Under the pieces are notes generated by a model. That model was not told where the DNA came from, made no database searches, and saw nothing but the letters and a program-made list of their open reading frames with translations. Positions 1-12,565 of a stretch of DNA of 64,000 nt are shown piece after piece. A program made the translations under genes and the position numbers. Numbering within the stretch: the first letter of the stretch is position 1; each line of letters opens with the position of its first letter. Source of the DNA: Adiantum capillus-veneris (lineage: Eukaryota; Streptophyta; Polypodiopsida; Polypodiales; Pteridaceae); the NCBI GenBank assembly GCA_014529385.2, contig CM043959.1, forward strand, positions 124,001 through 188,000. The letters run 5' to 3'.

Positions 1-235
1 GCTTTATGATTTGTGAATCCTAACTCTCCAAGCTTCCAAACGTCCCACCTTAGAAATGCGTTATCAGGCACATTTAGAGCTCTCTTTTTTTCCCCTTTTT
101 ACCTCAGCAAGAGCCATTTCCATTTAGGATCTACTCCTTCTAACACCCTCCAAGGTGATTAAGTCCACATTGCTTTGTTTAGTTTGTTTTCAGCAAGGCT
201 ATAGGCTGAATAAGTAGGGAGCTTGCTAGCACCGG

Positions 236-460
236 TATAGTGGGAGTAACTGCCTGTAGGAGGGAAGATATGGATGCAAACAACTTTTTCTTTTTTTAAT
301 CTACTATGGGATTGTGAGGCCAATGGCACAGAAAAGTACAATGCGCTCAACAAAACTTTGGACAGTAAGTACAATGCCTTGTTTGCAATGGCATCTAGAG
401 AGAGAGGGGGGAGAGAGAGAGAGAGAGGATTGCATTTCATAAGCCCGAATGAGAGCCACT
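236..460. repeat. Diverged duplicated block, copy A, with short GA run
   Basis: This block shares an ordered set of words with 868-1175: a poly-T stretch, a CTACTATGGGATTG-like word, AAAGTACAATGCGCTC, an ACAGTAA-ACTACAATGCC-like stretch and then a GA run. Here the GA run is short (about 411-428). The pair looks like a local duplication of low-complexity DNA. I see no protein signal; reading frames across it are products of the repeat. Confidence 0.7.
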
Positions 461-495
461 GATAGAACAATCATCCTTCGTAGAGGGAGAGAGAG

Positions 496-735
496 GGAGG
501 AGTCATGTTGTCATACCAGGTCTCCTGTCCATAGTGGATTGATATTTTGTCATGGTCGATGGGTGTCGTGCATATAAGAGGGTATTTTCAAGGGTTCTAT
601 AAGAGGGCATTTGGAATGGTTCTATGAGGACATTTTCAAGATTTCTATAGATATTTTTTCATGATTGGTTGCTATTGTGCGTATAAGAAGGCATTTGTAA
701 AGGTTCTATGAGGAAAAATTGAAATTCTATAAAAT
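496..735. repeat. Dispersed repeat, left copy (pair with 10274-10575)
   Basis: The sequence from GGAGTCATGTTGT through GGATTGATATTTTGTCA, ATATAAGAGGGTATTT and TTCTATGAGGAAAAATT recurs in the same order at 10274-10575, immediately outside the right end of the Gypsy element at 1531-10268. The left copy lacks one internal unit of about 64 bp that the right copy has. It may be an older LTR or other repeat; no termini could be defined. Confidence 0.7.
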
Positions 736-867
736 TGGACATCATACGTGTATGATGTCTCAAGATGCATCTGGAGACCAATTCTAATAAAGGTACTGCA
801 TCAGAGTGTTCAAAAGGGGTGTTCTACTCTAATTACACCTCGGGACTAGAGTTTTGACCTTTTTTTG

Positions 868-1175
<308 letters not shown>

Positions 1176-1530
1176 AATGACTGTAAAGAATGAGGATGCA
1201 AGAGAGCTACACAAGACAAGCAAAAAGCACACAGAGATGGAAAGCTTCTTCTTCTTCTTCACAGAAAAGAGAGTACAAAATGACTAAGTGCTAAAGCTGA
1301 AAAATAGCACATATGTACATGCGGTCACTAAGTGTGAACTCGCTAGAAGCATACTAGGCTGGCACTATAAGTGTAGTCCAGCTGTAGAATCACTGGCAGA
1401 GATCCTCCGTGTCGGTCACCTAACGCGCTAGTGAGTAAATGCCGTAAGCAGCCAAGACCCGTAGTGGATGCCAGCTCAAGGTGTAGAGCTCGACATCTCA
1501 ACAATGACCATCCTACAAAGAGGGAGAGAA
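1176..1530. other. Unassigned sequence before the Gypsy LTR
   Basis: I see no coding signal, RNA gene or recognisable repeat here. The last bases (GAGGGAGAGAA) are purine-rich and directly precede the LTR start. Confidence 0.5.
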
Positions 1531-1851
1531 TGTCATAGGACTCAATTTTGAAGTTTTTAAAATCCAAAAAAATATAATAGGTTAGAACTCTTTATTAAAT
1601 ATGGTTTAAAAGATTTTTGAATAGTTTATGAGATAGAGAATATTAATTGTAGACAACTAACTGCGAGATATTGAGAGGGAAAATGTATTCTCTTCAAATA
1701 CATTAAAGATGTATTTAGTAATAATTACTAGATAAAAGATAATTTGGTTGTAGATTGTAAAGTAAACATGGAGTCAAAATTGATGTTTCGATCAATATCA
1801 ATGTTTTATTTTCATGTGTTTTAGCTTAAAATACATGGACAAGCTTAAATT
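1531..1851 (+). repeat. Gypsy left LTR, first part
   Basis: Homologous to the start of the right LTR (9244 onward): shared words include AGAACTCTTTATTAAATATG, AAAAGATTTTTGAATAG and TACATGGACAAGCTTAAA. It stops at the AAATT target site of the nested element. Confidence 0.85.
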
Positions 1852-2049
1852 TGTTGGGGTATAGGCGTCTGTGCCTTGCCCGACCGCCCAGAGTCTGGGC
1901 GCCCATTGACTTGTATACCTTATACATAGCATAAGTGTATAGGGGGCTGCTCACTCTATTGAGTCTCCCCACCCATATCTGTGTGTGTGTGTGTCTCCTT
2001 CTCTCTCTCTCACTCTCTGTCTGTGGTGCTCCCCGATCGATCCCCTTCA
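1852..2049 (+). repeat. 5' LTR of the Copia-derived element
   Basis: 198 bp, TG...CA ends, containing (GT)n and (CT)n near its 3' end. Compared with the right LTR it shows a GCGTCTG/GCGCCTG difference and a GATCGATCCCC versus GATCCCC indel. Confidence 0.92.
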
Positions 2050-2051
2050 AT

Positions 2052-2063
2052 TGGTATCAGAGC
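2052..2063 (+). promoter_or_regulatory. Primer binding site, initiator tRNA-Met type
   Basis: TGGTATCAGAGC, two bases after the LTR, is complementary to the 3' end of plant initiator tRNA-Met. It sets the element's orientation as plus. Confidence 0.9.
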
Positions 2064-3628
2064 TACGGTGACCGCGGAGAGCACGACGGCTTTGAGAGCT
2101 TCAAGGCGATAGCTCGCTCGCTCTCGACGGTAGAGAGATTAAGAAAGCTTGGAAGCTTTGTGAGAATGCAATGGGAGCTTGTGAGCTCAATTGAGAGTGA
2201 TGTATGCTCTTGTGGAAGCTCAGAAAGGAGTGTGGAAGATTGTGTGTAAGTGAAGGTGATGTCCTAAAACTGAGTGCGCAGCAGCACTGTTTTCAACGTG
2301 GTCTACAACTTTGCAGAAGAAACTTTTTGCAAATTCCTCACCGTTTTGCTAATATTCAGCTTAGACTGACTGTATACAGAAATTCCAGATTTTCTGTTGT
2401 CGCATTGTGTGCGAGTTTGATGCACTTTTGGAAGCACGGGAGATGCTTGAAGTTGAGTGCATAAATTCTGAGCCGAAGATGCAATTGCAGCTTGTGTTAA
2501 GCTTGTGGTTTGAGGGTTTTTTGGTAGACTTGGGCAACGAAGTACGGAGGCGTTTACACACCACCGAAACGGTCTCTTGAGACACGCAGGTTTTTGGAGC
2601 ACACAGGTGGAGCTTCTTTCACTGGTTTTCATAGGATACTTTGGCAGTGATTTTGTACTTGGATTCATGGTCTTTGCGGATGGTTTGCATATGGTTATGG
2701 CACATGGTTGATGCCCATTATATATGCATTTTGGCGAGCACTTTCAAGTGCCGGTAAGCTCTCTTGAGAGCATTGTTTTCACATTGATCAAGTTTCCGGA
2801 TTGCAAATCTTTTGGCGTTTGCTTATGCGCAGTCACTCTGTTGATGTACGTTGAGTGCGGATTGCCATTGTATGTGAAAATGTGGAGCCATTTTAGCATT
2901 TCTACTCATTGGCATTGAGTAGTGTTATGGTTTATGGTAGAGATTGTACTTGAGTTTTTGACAGGTTTTCAGGGGAAATTCTGTCGGATTTTTCCCAGAT
3001 TCTCGCCATAGTTTGTGATCGAGTGTTTACTCTCACTTTGACAGGTTTTGTCAGTTTGGACACAGTTTTGTGTTTATTTATCCACTCTCGCAAGAGTGAG
3101 GAGTTGTGTATCTTTCTTTGCTTGAGACAATGGTTTGCTCTCAGGTGGGAGAGTCTTGTGATCTCGAGCATTGTTTGTCATAGTTTTGCAGAGCTTATGC
3201 ATGTATATTGAGTGTAGTTTGATGCGCATTGATTGCTCATTGTATTGAGCTTGCAGGACAATGGTTATTTTGTGTTGATAGCCATTGTGCGTCAAAACTC
3301 TGGCGAAATTTTCCCAGGAGTTTTATGCGTATCATTTATGCGATCTAGGTAGAGATTGCGGGTTGCACTCAGCATTTGTGTGCGGTGTTCTCTACAGGTG
3401 GGAGATTTGTACGTGTGTATGCATCGATACCGCACAGTGTGGGCTTGGTGATTAGCTCACAGATTGCAGTGTGATACTAGAGCATGCGAGGCTTGTATTG
3501 ACATTGTGGGAGCTCTATTTTGGAGTGTGTCTCACAGGTTTTACATTGTGTTTCTGGCCATATTGGTAGACAGTTTTCAGGTGTTGTTGGTGAGGTGGTT
3601 TTGCTTTCTAGTTTGCTACATTGTGCTC
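2064..3628 (+). other. Long leader between primer site and gag
   Basis: About 1.56 kb with no convincing frame. It is long for a Copia element, whose gag usually starts within a few hundred bases of the primer site. The composition is G/T-rich (words such as TTGTGTG, GAGCATTG and TTGCATT recur), and it may hold packaging signals or foreign sequence. No origin could be recognised. Confidence 0.55.
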
Positions 3629-5458
3629 ATGGCAGAGACAGGTGATCGATTAGATTGTGACCTCTCACAGATGCGCATGTTTGATGGGTCAGACTTTGCG
3701 TCATGGAGAGAGTGTATGCTTGACGCATTGACACAGCGAGGGTTGCATCGACCATTGAGTGGTGATGTAGGTAGACCTTCAAACATGTCTGATGATCAGT
3801 GGCAGGAGCTAGAGGAGATGGCACTATCTACACTCTCTTTGCACCTTGCGGAATCTGTATATGCTCTTGTTATGTATGAGACTACTTCGAGAGCACTTGG
3901 GCGCAGATTACATGATATGTATGATAGATCTGAGTCATCACAGACTCGTGTGAGACATGTACATTCACGAGCACGCCGACATGTGACATGTTGGTATTGT
4001 GGTCATTCTGGACACGTTAGACGGCGCTGTTTTCGTCGTATGCGACATCGTAGGAGACATGGCAGTCTCAGAGATGTATGTAGTGATGCCATGGACTCAG
4101 TTGCTTTGACAGTTGAGGCACATATAGTGTCGGAGTATACTAGTGACGGGGATGTCACTTTTACCTCGAGCTATGCACGAGATGCTATACATGTGGATAG
4201 TGCACTCCCTTCGCAGTGGTTGCTAGACGCAGATGCTATGTTTCATGTCACGCCGCATCGTGCATGGTTTTGTAGCTATTCTAGTGGGATGCTTGGCAGT
4301 GTACGTTTGACCGATGGATCGATGCATGCGATAGCAGGTGCAGGAGATGTGAGACTGTCATTACCGAGTGGTGCATCTTACTTGTTACGACATGTGCGCT
4401 ATGTGCCATATTTGACAATGAGTTTGATCTCGATTGGTCAGCTTAGAGATTGTGGATGTCAGATTTCGCTACGAGAGCGAGATTTTGTGATGCATTTGGG
4501 TTCGCTAGAGATTGCAAGAGGTGCCAGGAGTGGTACAGGTTACCCATTGCATGTGGATTACAGGAGAGAGGGTGTTGTCTCTATGATCATGCAGCCAGGT
4601 AGACAGCGAGAGAGCAGGCGAGTCTCTTTTGCTTGTGGGTTGCAGGATGCTTTGCATGGGGTGCAGAGTAGTGAGCTTGTTGTGCACACAGTTGGGGCAC
4701 AACTTGAGCAGTCACACGGAGAGGTGACAGAGTCAGACATGCATGCTTTGCTAGTGACTGAGCAAAGCAGAGAGTCAGTTGTGCGAGATACTTCTATGCA
4801 GGATAGACAGGTAGAGCGGTCTTGCTCTAGTGAGTCACGACAGGAGGACGTTGTGCAAGAGTCTATGTATACGGAGTTAGAGCATGAGAGCTCTAGTGAG
4901 TCATAGCAGATTGAGTGGTCATGTTTGCAGTGGATGATTGTAGAGCAGGCTGAGTTGTCAGCGATTATGCAGTCGTTCCTTTCTATGCTTGACAGTGAGC
5001 ATGGGGATATAGTTGTGCAGGATATGTCTTCCAGCAGACATCTAGAGCAGCTGGTTTGCTCTGAGGTTGCACGACAGGTTGATGCGTCTTTTGTGGACAG
5101 TCAAGAGATGCATGTGGCTGACACGCCTTGTCAGTCAGAGATGCCTATTGCCAGGGATATATATGTTGATGCATGCTCTGTAGAGCTAGCAGGGCCCGCT
5201 AGCATTGCATCGGCATTCGGTGGTCTCATGTATGAGATGTTGATCTTGAGACCGGATATCGTAGCTGCAGTGGGAGCATTTGCAGTTGGGGTTGTCAGTC
5301 ATTTGTTGACTGATGATGGCATAGTGCACGAGGGAGATATGCAGGTATTGCATACATACTTGCAGTACGTGTGCGGTACGTCTGGTGGTGTATGGACTTA
5401 CACAGGAGCAGGACAGCCGGATACACACGATCACAGCCAACCAGTGGGCATCGGTTGA
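3629..5458 (+). pseudogene. Gag-protease frame fused to an RT/RNase H relic, one in-frame amber
   Basis: I chose ATG 3629 because it begins a typical Copia Gag N-terminus (MAETGDRLDCDL...MFDGSDFASW). A CCHC zinc knuckle (CWYCGHSGHVRRRC) lies at about residues 128-141. The protease region follows (QWLLDADAMFHVTP, then VRYVPYLTMSLISIGQL); the usual DSGA active site reads DADA, so activity is doubtful. Integrase and the RT core are absent. After an acidic Ser/Glu/Gln-rich stretch there is one TAG at 4904-4906, and the same frame continues at 4925-5458. Its end (FGGLMYEMLILRPDIVAAVG, then a YLQYVCGTSGG segment) matches the Copia segment between RT and RNase H. This is an internal-deletion derivative of a full Gag-Pol; the amber may be a recent CAG-to-TAG change. 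Confidence 0.8.
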
Positions 5459-5526
5459 GAGAGGTTTTCTCTCACCTTTTGTAGTCTTTAGACTAGGTTC
5501 CCTTGCTTAAAGGCACAGTCACCTTT

Positions 5527-5537
5527 AAGTGGGAGGT
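5527..5537 (+). promoter_or_regulatory. Polypurine tract before the 3' LTR
   Basis: AAGTGGGAGGT lies directly before TGTTGGGG and fits the expected plus-strand primer. Confidence 0.75.
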
Positions 5538-5731
5538 TGTTGGGGTATAGGCGCCTGTGCCTTGCCCGACCGCCCAGAGTCTGGGCGCCCATTGACTTGT
5601 ATACCTTATACATAGCATAAGTGTATAGGGGGCTGCTCACTCTATTGAGTCTCCCCACCCATATCTGTGTGTGTGTGTCTCCTTCTCTCTCTCTCTCACT
5701 CTCTATCTGTGGTGCTCCCCGATCCCCTTCA
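5538..5731 (+). repeat. 3' LTR of the Copia-derived element
   Basis: 194 bp, nearly identical to 1852-2049. It is followed by the AAATT target duplication and then by Gypsy LTR sequence. Confidence 0.92.
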
Positions 5732-6487
5732 AAATTAAGTTGAAAAAGTTATGGAGACCCACAAACAAGGGTTTTATGACTCACGACCTAAAAGTTGCGT
5801 TTTTAGCCAAACACATAGATTTTTCGCAATTTTGTCTGCATTGCCTTGTAGACTAGTCCCTTTCCTGTCGTTTTGAGTACTTAGAAGTCTATATTCTGAG
5901 CTCGTATGACAAAGTTATGACAAAAATGATTTACCAGTAGTAGTAGGACAACCTACAAGCAACAACAACAGGCTAGCTTACAAATAGATATACATAGGTA
6001 ATATCTCTTTTGTTTGATCCAATCAAGAGGTGATTATAGTCGTTTATGATGATACAAAATTATGTTTTCTAATTTGATTATCATGTTGAATTGGTTTCAC
6101 AAGTATGTTCTTTTGACTATTTTGTAGAAGTTATAGAAATCGATGTGTGAAAAGGAATGTATTCAAGGTGTCATTACATTGAGATTGTGATCATATTACG
6201 ACTCAAATTATGATCGTTGTTTCTATCTGGAGATTTTGAGAGTGCGATTAAGATTGAGAGTGTGATTGGGATTGAGAGTGAGAGTGTGATTGAGATTGGA
6301 TTGTGCACAAGATTGAGATTAAGCTTGAGAGTGTGATTGAGATAGCTCGGGGTGGTCAAGAGGTTATGAAACGAGCTATGATCTTATTGTAACTATTATG
6401 CATACAGACTCCTTAATTAATCTATTCACTCTGAGTACTCTGTACTTTTCATTATCAATGTATTTCGCTCTCCCCTGTCACGTCACA
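5732..6487 (+). repeat. Gypsy left LTR, second part
   Basis: It resumes with the duplicated AAATT and then AAGTTGAAAAAGTTATGGAG, matching the right LTR at about 9540 onward. It includes a region of short GAGTGTGATTGAGATTGAGA-like repeats (about 6225-6345) and ends GTCACA. Confidence 0.87.
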
Positions 6488-6489
6488 AG

Positions 6490-6500
6490 TGGTATCAAAG
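6490..6500 (+). promoter_or_regulatory. Primer binding site of the Gypsy element
   Basis: TGGTATCAAAG is a one-mismatch form of the tRNA-Met primer site TGGTATCAGAG, two bases after the LTR end. Confidence 0.75.
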
Positions 6501-6514
6501 AAGTTTCGATTCTG

Positions 6515-7200
6515 TGATGTCAATGAAAGGGTACAAGAAACGATTGAAGAAAGAAGAAGATAGAAGTGGAGGTAAATGACCAAAGGAGAAGAAGCCAAAA
6601 AGAAACAATGACGATGACGATGACTCGGACTCCGATGCCAGAGAAGCGGTGGTCAAATAACTCTTCAAGAAAGCTAAGCTTAATGAGTTTGATGGCATAA
6701 GAAAGACATGCAAAGATTTAAAAGCGTGGATTGAAGAACTCAAGGACTCTTTGGATTATGTTTTCAATATGGAGAGAACAAGACTACCAGACTTTCGAAT
6801 GCTCGAGCAAAGTGACCAATAAGGCAATAAGTACGAAGATGGATCAATTGGAGACTATTGGCAAAGTGGGTGATAAAGATAGGTCATCTAGCCCTTCTTT
6901 GTGATGATTTATACCTTTGGTACGTCATTTAAAAGCTTTTATGATCAAATTTATGCATAAAAAAACAAAAATCTAAAATTAAATTTCTTAATGGATTCAA
7001 ATAGTACACATTACTTCTTGTCCTTTGAATTGACTAAGAAATAAAACCTGAAATTAAACAGAGAACTCAAAAGACTTGTGGACTTATTTATTGACAATAA
7101 AAGTTTCACAAAAGACTTAATTGAGCATTTGTCTTTTTCTTTGAATAGTCATAATCATAAGGATAATTTTTATATCATACAAATGGGTGACTGATGTATT
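6515..7200 (+). pseudogene. Decayed gag region of the Gypsy element
   Basis: Short broken frames remain. Lys/Glu-rich and Asp-rich segments (around 6540-6650) are followed by a stretch readable as KAKLNEFDG and a KAWIEELKDSLDY-like segment near 6680-6760. The position between primer site and RT, and the charged composition, fit a Gag remnant. Stops and frameshifts are frequent and no zinc knuckle is visible, so the gag call rests mostly on context. Confidence 0.4.
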
Positions 7201-7454
7201 TATTGATATGGATTGGTGACTGAAAAATCACATTTTGATTGATTGTGAAGAAAAAAAAAAGAACTTCTAATGGAGAAAGTCACACTATTTAGAGGAAAGG
7301 GATTCTAAGTCTAGTCTAATTTTCTTCATGAAATTGATAAGGTGACTTAGACAAGAGTGTGAGACTTTTATAACTTGTACAAATGAGTTTTTTTTATAAA
7401 ATGAACGTAAAATAGAAAAGGAAAAAAAATCTAGAGTATGTGGAAAAGTTCTTG

Positions 7455-9013
7455 ATGAGTTGAATGATGTTTTTATCGATGACATAATAGGTATGCCTCC
7501 TTCTAAATCACTTGACCATGGGATAGTTCTATATCCAGGATCTGGACCGTACTCTCGAGGCCTTACAGATTCAACATAGATGAACTTAAGGAACTAAATC
7601 TCCAACTAAACGACTTGTTGAATAAAGGGCTAATCAAACTTAATGTATCTCTTTGAGAGGTAACCCTGAGGGAAAGAAAAATGTGACTTATAGGCTATGC
7701 ACTGACTAGAGGAATGTTAATAAGCAAACAATTAAAAAGAAATATCACCTTTCACACATTGATGAGTTGTTAAGTGAACTTAGCAGTACACAAGTATTTT
7801 ACAATATTAACCTTCGATTTGGATACCACCATATTAGAATTAAGAAAGGAGATATTTTCAAAACTGCTTTTCGCACACGATATGGGTACTTTAAGTTCAT
7901 AGTTTTGGCTTTTGGTTTAACTAATGCACCCACGACATTCATGTGTTTGACGAAAAATAATTTTCATCCATTTCTTAATGACTTTATTTTGGTATTTTTC
8001 GATGACATCTTTGTTTATTCTAATAATGAAAAGGATCATGAATTGTATCTAAGGAAAACTCTTGAAGTACTGTGCGAACATCTATATATTGTATGCCAAG
8101 ATGAGTAAGTGTTTCTTTGCCAAGGAGAAAGCTGTATATCTAGGAAGGGTAATTTCAAAAGAGGGCATCCATATTGATCCTGATAAAGTCAAGGCAATTG
8201 TAGAATGACCAACACTCAAAAGTGTGAGGGATGTGAGGAGCTTTATGGGGTTAACACAATATGAATGGGCTTATATTAAAGATTTTTTTGAGATTTAAAG
8301 CCCTTTAGCTGAGTTAACAAAGAAAAACAAGGGTTTCATGTCAAAGTGCATTTGAAACATTGAAAACAAGGGTGGCTGAAAATTGTACTTTGAAAATTCA
8401 AGAACTTGGAAAACCTTGTGTGGTAACATGCGATCCAAGCAGGGAAAAAATGGGATGTGTCTTATGTCAAGAGGGGGGAGTTGTGGTATATGAATCTAGG
8501 AAGTTGAGAAGACATGAAGTGAATTACCCTATGCATGATTTGGAATTGGGAGCTGTTGTTCATGCATTGAAGCGTTGGTGTCATTTGTTGCTTGGTGTGA
8601 AATTTGAATTAAGGACTGATCATCAGAGGTTAAAGTATATTTTCACTCATCCATTACTTAGCAATAGGCAAAAGCATCGGTTGCAGCTACTGTGTGAGTA
8701 TGCTTATGATCTAAAATATTTGGTTGGAGAAGAGAACAAGGTTGCAGATGCATTGAGCCAAAGGCCTATGTGTCATTTGGTTTTTGTGGTTCGTACTGAT
8801 TTAATTGATCAAGTTCGAGTTGAAGTGAATAATGATTCTTTTCACTCAAACATTATCTCATTTTTGAATTCTCATGTGGGGGAGATGTTTGAGGGGAAGT
8901 TTCATTTGTATAAGGGTAACTTGTATTATCAAGATCGCTTGTGTGTGTTTGTAAATTCCTCTTTGAAACATCAAAGTTTATGGGAATATCAAAATACATA
9001 TTTTTATAGATAA
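7455..9013 (+). pseudogene. Gypsy pol remnant: RT, RNase H, start of integrase
   Basis: An RT N-terminal segment (PYRFNIDELKELNLQLNDLL, then a RLCTD*RNVNK-like stretch) leads into an open stretch at 7767-8108 with STQVFYNINLRFGYHHIRIK, TAFRTRYGYFKF, AFGLTNAPTTFM and the catalytic VFFDDIFVYS. A connection region with stops follows (about 8100-8340). The 8360-9013 frame gives Ty3-type RNase H: CVVTCDPSREKMGCVL, YPMHDLELGAVVHALKRW, ELRTDHQRLKYI and NKVADALSQRP. An integrase N-terminal segment begins and is then cut short, and no DDE core is seen before the right LTR. It is non-functional because of several stops, a frameshift near 7560-7680 and the missing integrase. Confidence 0.85.
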
Positions 9014-9243
9014 TCTTGTTCTAAACAAAATATATGAGATAGTGGCATAGTCATTGTGAAGACAGAACTAGAAATCAATTTGATTGTAGATTTAAACAAC
9101 TTAAAAGTAGGATTCTTCTTGAAGTTTTGGTTAAGTGAGATGTATCCTGTAAGAGATACCTCTTAGGTTGACTTTGATATTTTGTATGTTGAAAACCCCT
9201 CCTTCCAACTCCGAGGACAAAGTTAATTTTGATAAAGGGAGAA

Positions 9244-10268
9244 TGTACTAGGACTCATTTTTGATGTTGTTAAAGTCCAAAAGAATATAACAGGTTAGAA
9301 CTCTTTATTAAATATGATTTAAAAGATTTTTGAATAGTTTATGAGATAGAGAGTATTAGTTGTACACAAATGATTTTGAAATATTACGAGAGAAAATATA
9401 TTCTCTTCACAATAGATTAAAGATGTACTTAGTAATTATTACTAAATAAAAGATCATTTGGTTGTAGATTGTAAAGTAAACACGTACTATGAATGTTTTA
9501 TTTTCATGTGTTCTAGCTTAAAATACATGGACAAGCTTAAAATATGTTGAAAAAGTTGTGGAGACCCAAAAATATGGATTTTATGAGTCGCAAACTAAAT
9601 GTTGTGTTTATAGCCAAAGAAAGAGATTTTTTGCAATTCTGTCTACACTACATTTTAGACCATACATATTCCCGTCGTTTTGAGTACCTAGAAGTCTATA
9701 TTCTGAGCTTGTATGACAAAGTTACGACATAAATAATTTTTCAACAACAATAGGACAACCTACAAGCAGCAACACATTAGCTTACAAACGGATATACACA
9801 GTTAATATCTCTTTTGTTTGATCCAATCAAGAAGAGATTATACTCTTTTATGATGATACAAAATTATTTTTTCTAATTTGATTATCATGTTGAATCGCGT
9901 GGACAAGTATGTTCTTTTGACTATTTTGTAGAAGTTATAAACATCGATGTGTGAAACGGAATGTGTTTAAGGTGTCATTATATTGAGATTGTGATCGTGT
10001 TATGAGTCCAACTATGATCATGTTGCTATCCAGAGATTTTGAGAGTGTGTTTGGGATTGAGGGTGTGATTGAGATTGAGAATGAGAGTGTGATTGAGATT
10101 GAGAGTGAGAGTGTGATTGAGATAACTTAGGGGTGGTCAAGAGATATTGAAATGAGCTATGCTCTTCTTGTATCTACTATGCATACAGACTCCTTAATTC
10201 ATCTATTCATTGTGCATACTCTATACTTTTCATTATCAATGTATTTCGATCTCCCCTATCGCATCACA
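9244..10268 (+). repeat. Gypsy right LTR
   Basis: 1025 bp without the nested insertion. It matches 1531-1851 plus 5737-6487 with scattered substitutions and small indels. It also carries the GAGATTGAGAGTGAGAGTGTG-like internal repeats near 10040-10120. Confidence 0.88.
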
Positions 10269-10273
10269 CAAAA

Positions 10274-10575
10274 AGAGAGGAGTCATGTTGTGGTGCCAGC
10301 TCTCTTGCCTACAGTGGATTGATATTTTGTCACAGTCGATGGGTGTTGTGCATATAAGAGGGTATTTACAAGGGTTCTATAAGAGTGCATTTGCAAGGGT
10401 TCTATGAGGGCAAATTTGCAAGAGTTCTGTTGATATTTTTTTCATTGGCTGGTTGCTACTGTGTGTATAAGAAGGCATTTGCAAGAGTTCCGTAGATATT
10501 TTTTTTGTGGTTGGTTGCCACTATGTGTATATAAAGCCATTTGCAAGGGTTCTATGAGGAAAAATTAAAATCCTG
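10274..10575. repeat. Dispersed repeat, right copy, with an internal 64-bp duplication
   Basis: Pairs with 496-735. It contains two adjacent related units of about 64 bp (TTCTGTTGATATTTTTTTC... then TTCCGTAGATATTTTTTTT..., each running to GCATTTGCAAG or CCATTTGCAAG), where the left copy has one. Confidence 0.7.
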
Positions 10576-11058
10576 TACATCAACATCCTTGGCTCGCTCC
10601 TGAGTGTTTCAACAAACAAATGGTGGCGCCCTCCACCAGCCACAACATATATTCTATTAGCTATATTATTAGCAAGTTGTTAAAACTTGTGAAGATAGAG
10701 GAAAACCACCCAGATAAGCCATAAGAGACACACATTGGTCGTTGGGTTTGGAAAGGCATGTCTCCTTATCTGGACGAAAGGCCTCCTACATATGATCTAA
10801 TGAATGCAACAGCAAGGAAGTCAACATTTTGGGGTGGGATTGAATAGAGATGTAGGATTGAGACCTTAGAATGCGTGATGTGTATACTTTCTATTTTTGG
10901 AGCCATGGACTCTGGATATTAGTAGTTTGTAGAAAAACTAGCTTTTTTGCGTCAATGTCGTACATACTTACCTTCAACTACTTGACATAAGATCTTTTAT
11001 GTAGTGTAAATTAAGTGAATAAGGCTGGAAAAAACTATGACTTGTCGAAAAGCAGAGT

Positions 11059-11059
<1 letters not shown>
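10576..11059. other. Unassigned intergenic sequence
   Basis: I see nothing recognisable: no sustained frame, RNA gene or terminal repeat. Confidence 0.5.
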
Positions 11060-11946
<887 letters not shown>

Positions 11947-12429
11947 ACACAACATCAATCTTTTCCTCTTCTTCTTCTTCCTTCCCATCCCTCTGTTGCA
12001 AGTTGTTCCTAGCTTTCGTGGCAAACGCTGTTAATGAAGAAAATTTTCTGTGAGCTTTACATGCCTTGCAACAACACCTCCTGTCTAGAGAACACAGAGA
12101 CTCGAGGAAATGCTAAAAAATATATTTTGAACACACCTACGTGAAAAGACCACCGTAACATTTAAAGTATCTCCATGATGAGCAACTAAAATCCACTTAG
12201 TCTTGCAGATAGATGATTAAGAGGAAGAGCTTGCAATACAACTCTAAAAATCCACACATGTGAAACCCTTAGCCCAAAGCACATAGCTTGATGCGTAGCT
12301 CCCTTTGAACACTTTCTTTTCTTACCCTTTTACCTTTGGTCCACTTTCGACATGTTGCTCAACAAGTGACAAGGATTGTTCTCCATGTGCGGAGTGACTA
12401 ACTCTACATATACGAGGAACTCAATTTCA
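11947..12429. other. Unassigned intergenic sequence
   Basis: I see no coding or RNA signal and no recognised mobile-element terminus. Confidence 0.5.
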
Positions 12430-12435
12430 GGGGGG

Positions 12436-12518
<83 letters not shown>
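12430..12518. repeat. G9 run and (GA)n array
   Basis: Nine G residues followed by about 40 GA units, just upstream of the short-LTR element. Confidence 0.95.
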
Positions 12519-12519
<1 letters not shown>

Positions 12520-12565
12520 ACCTCTTTTTATAGCAATTGCAATTATAACTTACACTTGATATAAT

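Larger units (their letters stand above)
1852..5731 (+). mobile_element. Non-autonomous Copia-derived retrotransposon nested in the Gypsy LTR
   Basis: LTRs of 198 bp (1852-2049) and 194 bp (5538-5731) start TGTTGGGGTATAGGCG and end CCCCTTCA. The element is flanked by a perfect 5-bp target duplication, AAATT, at 1847-1851 and 5732-5736. The primer site TGGTATCAGAGC is at 2052-2063 and a purine tract AAGTGGGAGG lies just before the right LTR. The 3.5-kb interior carries one gag-protease frame fused to a short RT relic; integrase and most of RT and RNase H are missing. The few LTR differences are mainly an 8-bp-scale indel near the 3' end, simple-repeat length changes and single substitutions, so it is clearly younger than its host LTR. 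Confidence 0.92.
1531..10268 (+). mobile_element. Old Ty3/Gypsy LTR retrotransposon, decayed, split by a nested insertion
   Basis: The left LTR begins TGTCATAGGACTC at 1531 and resumes after the nested 1852-5731 insertion, ending ...GTCACA at 6487. The right LTR runs from TGTACTAGGACTC at 9244 to ...ATCACA at 10268. A tRNA-Met type primer site follows the left LTR at 6490, and a purine tract (AAAGGGAGAA) precedes the right LTR. The internal region holds a gag remnant, RT and RNase H homology and a truncated integrase start, all with stops. The LTRs differ at many sites, so the insertion is old. No convincing target duplication was found (GAGAA versus CAAAA). Confidence 0.85.

Noticed and set aside
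1343-1567. Minus-strand 74-codon frame before the Gypsy LTR
   Set aside because: It spans the LTR boundary and matches nothing recognisable.
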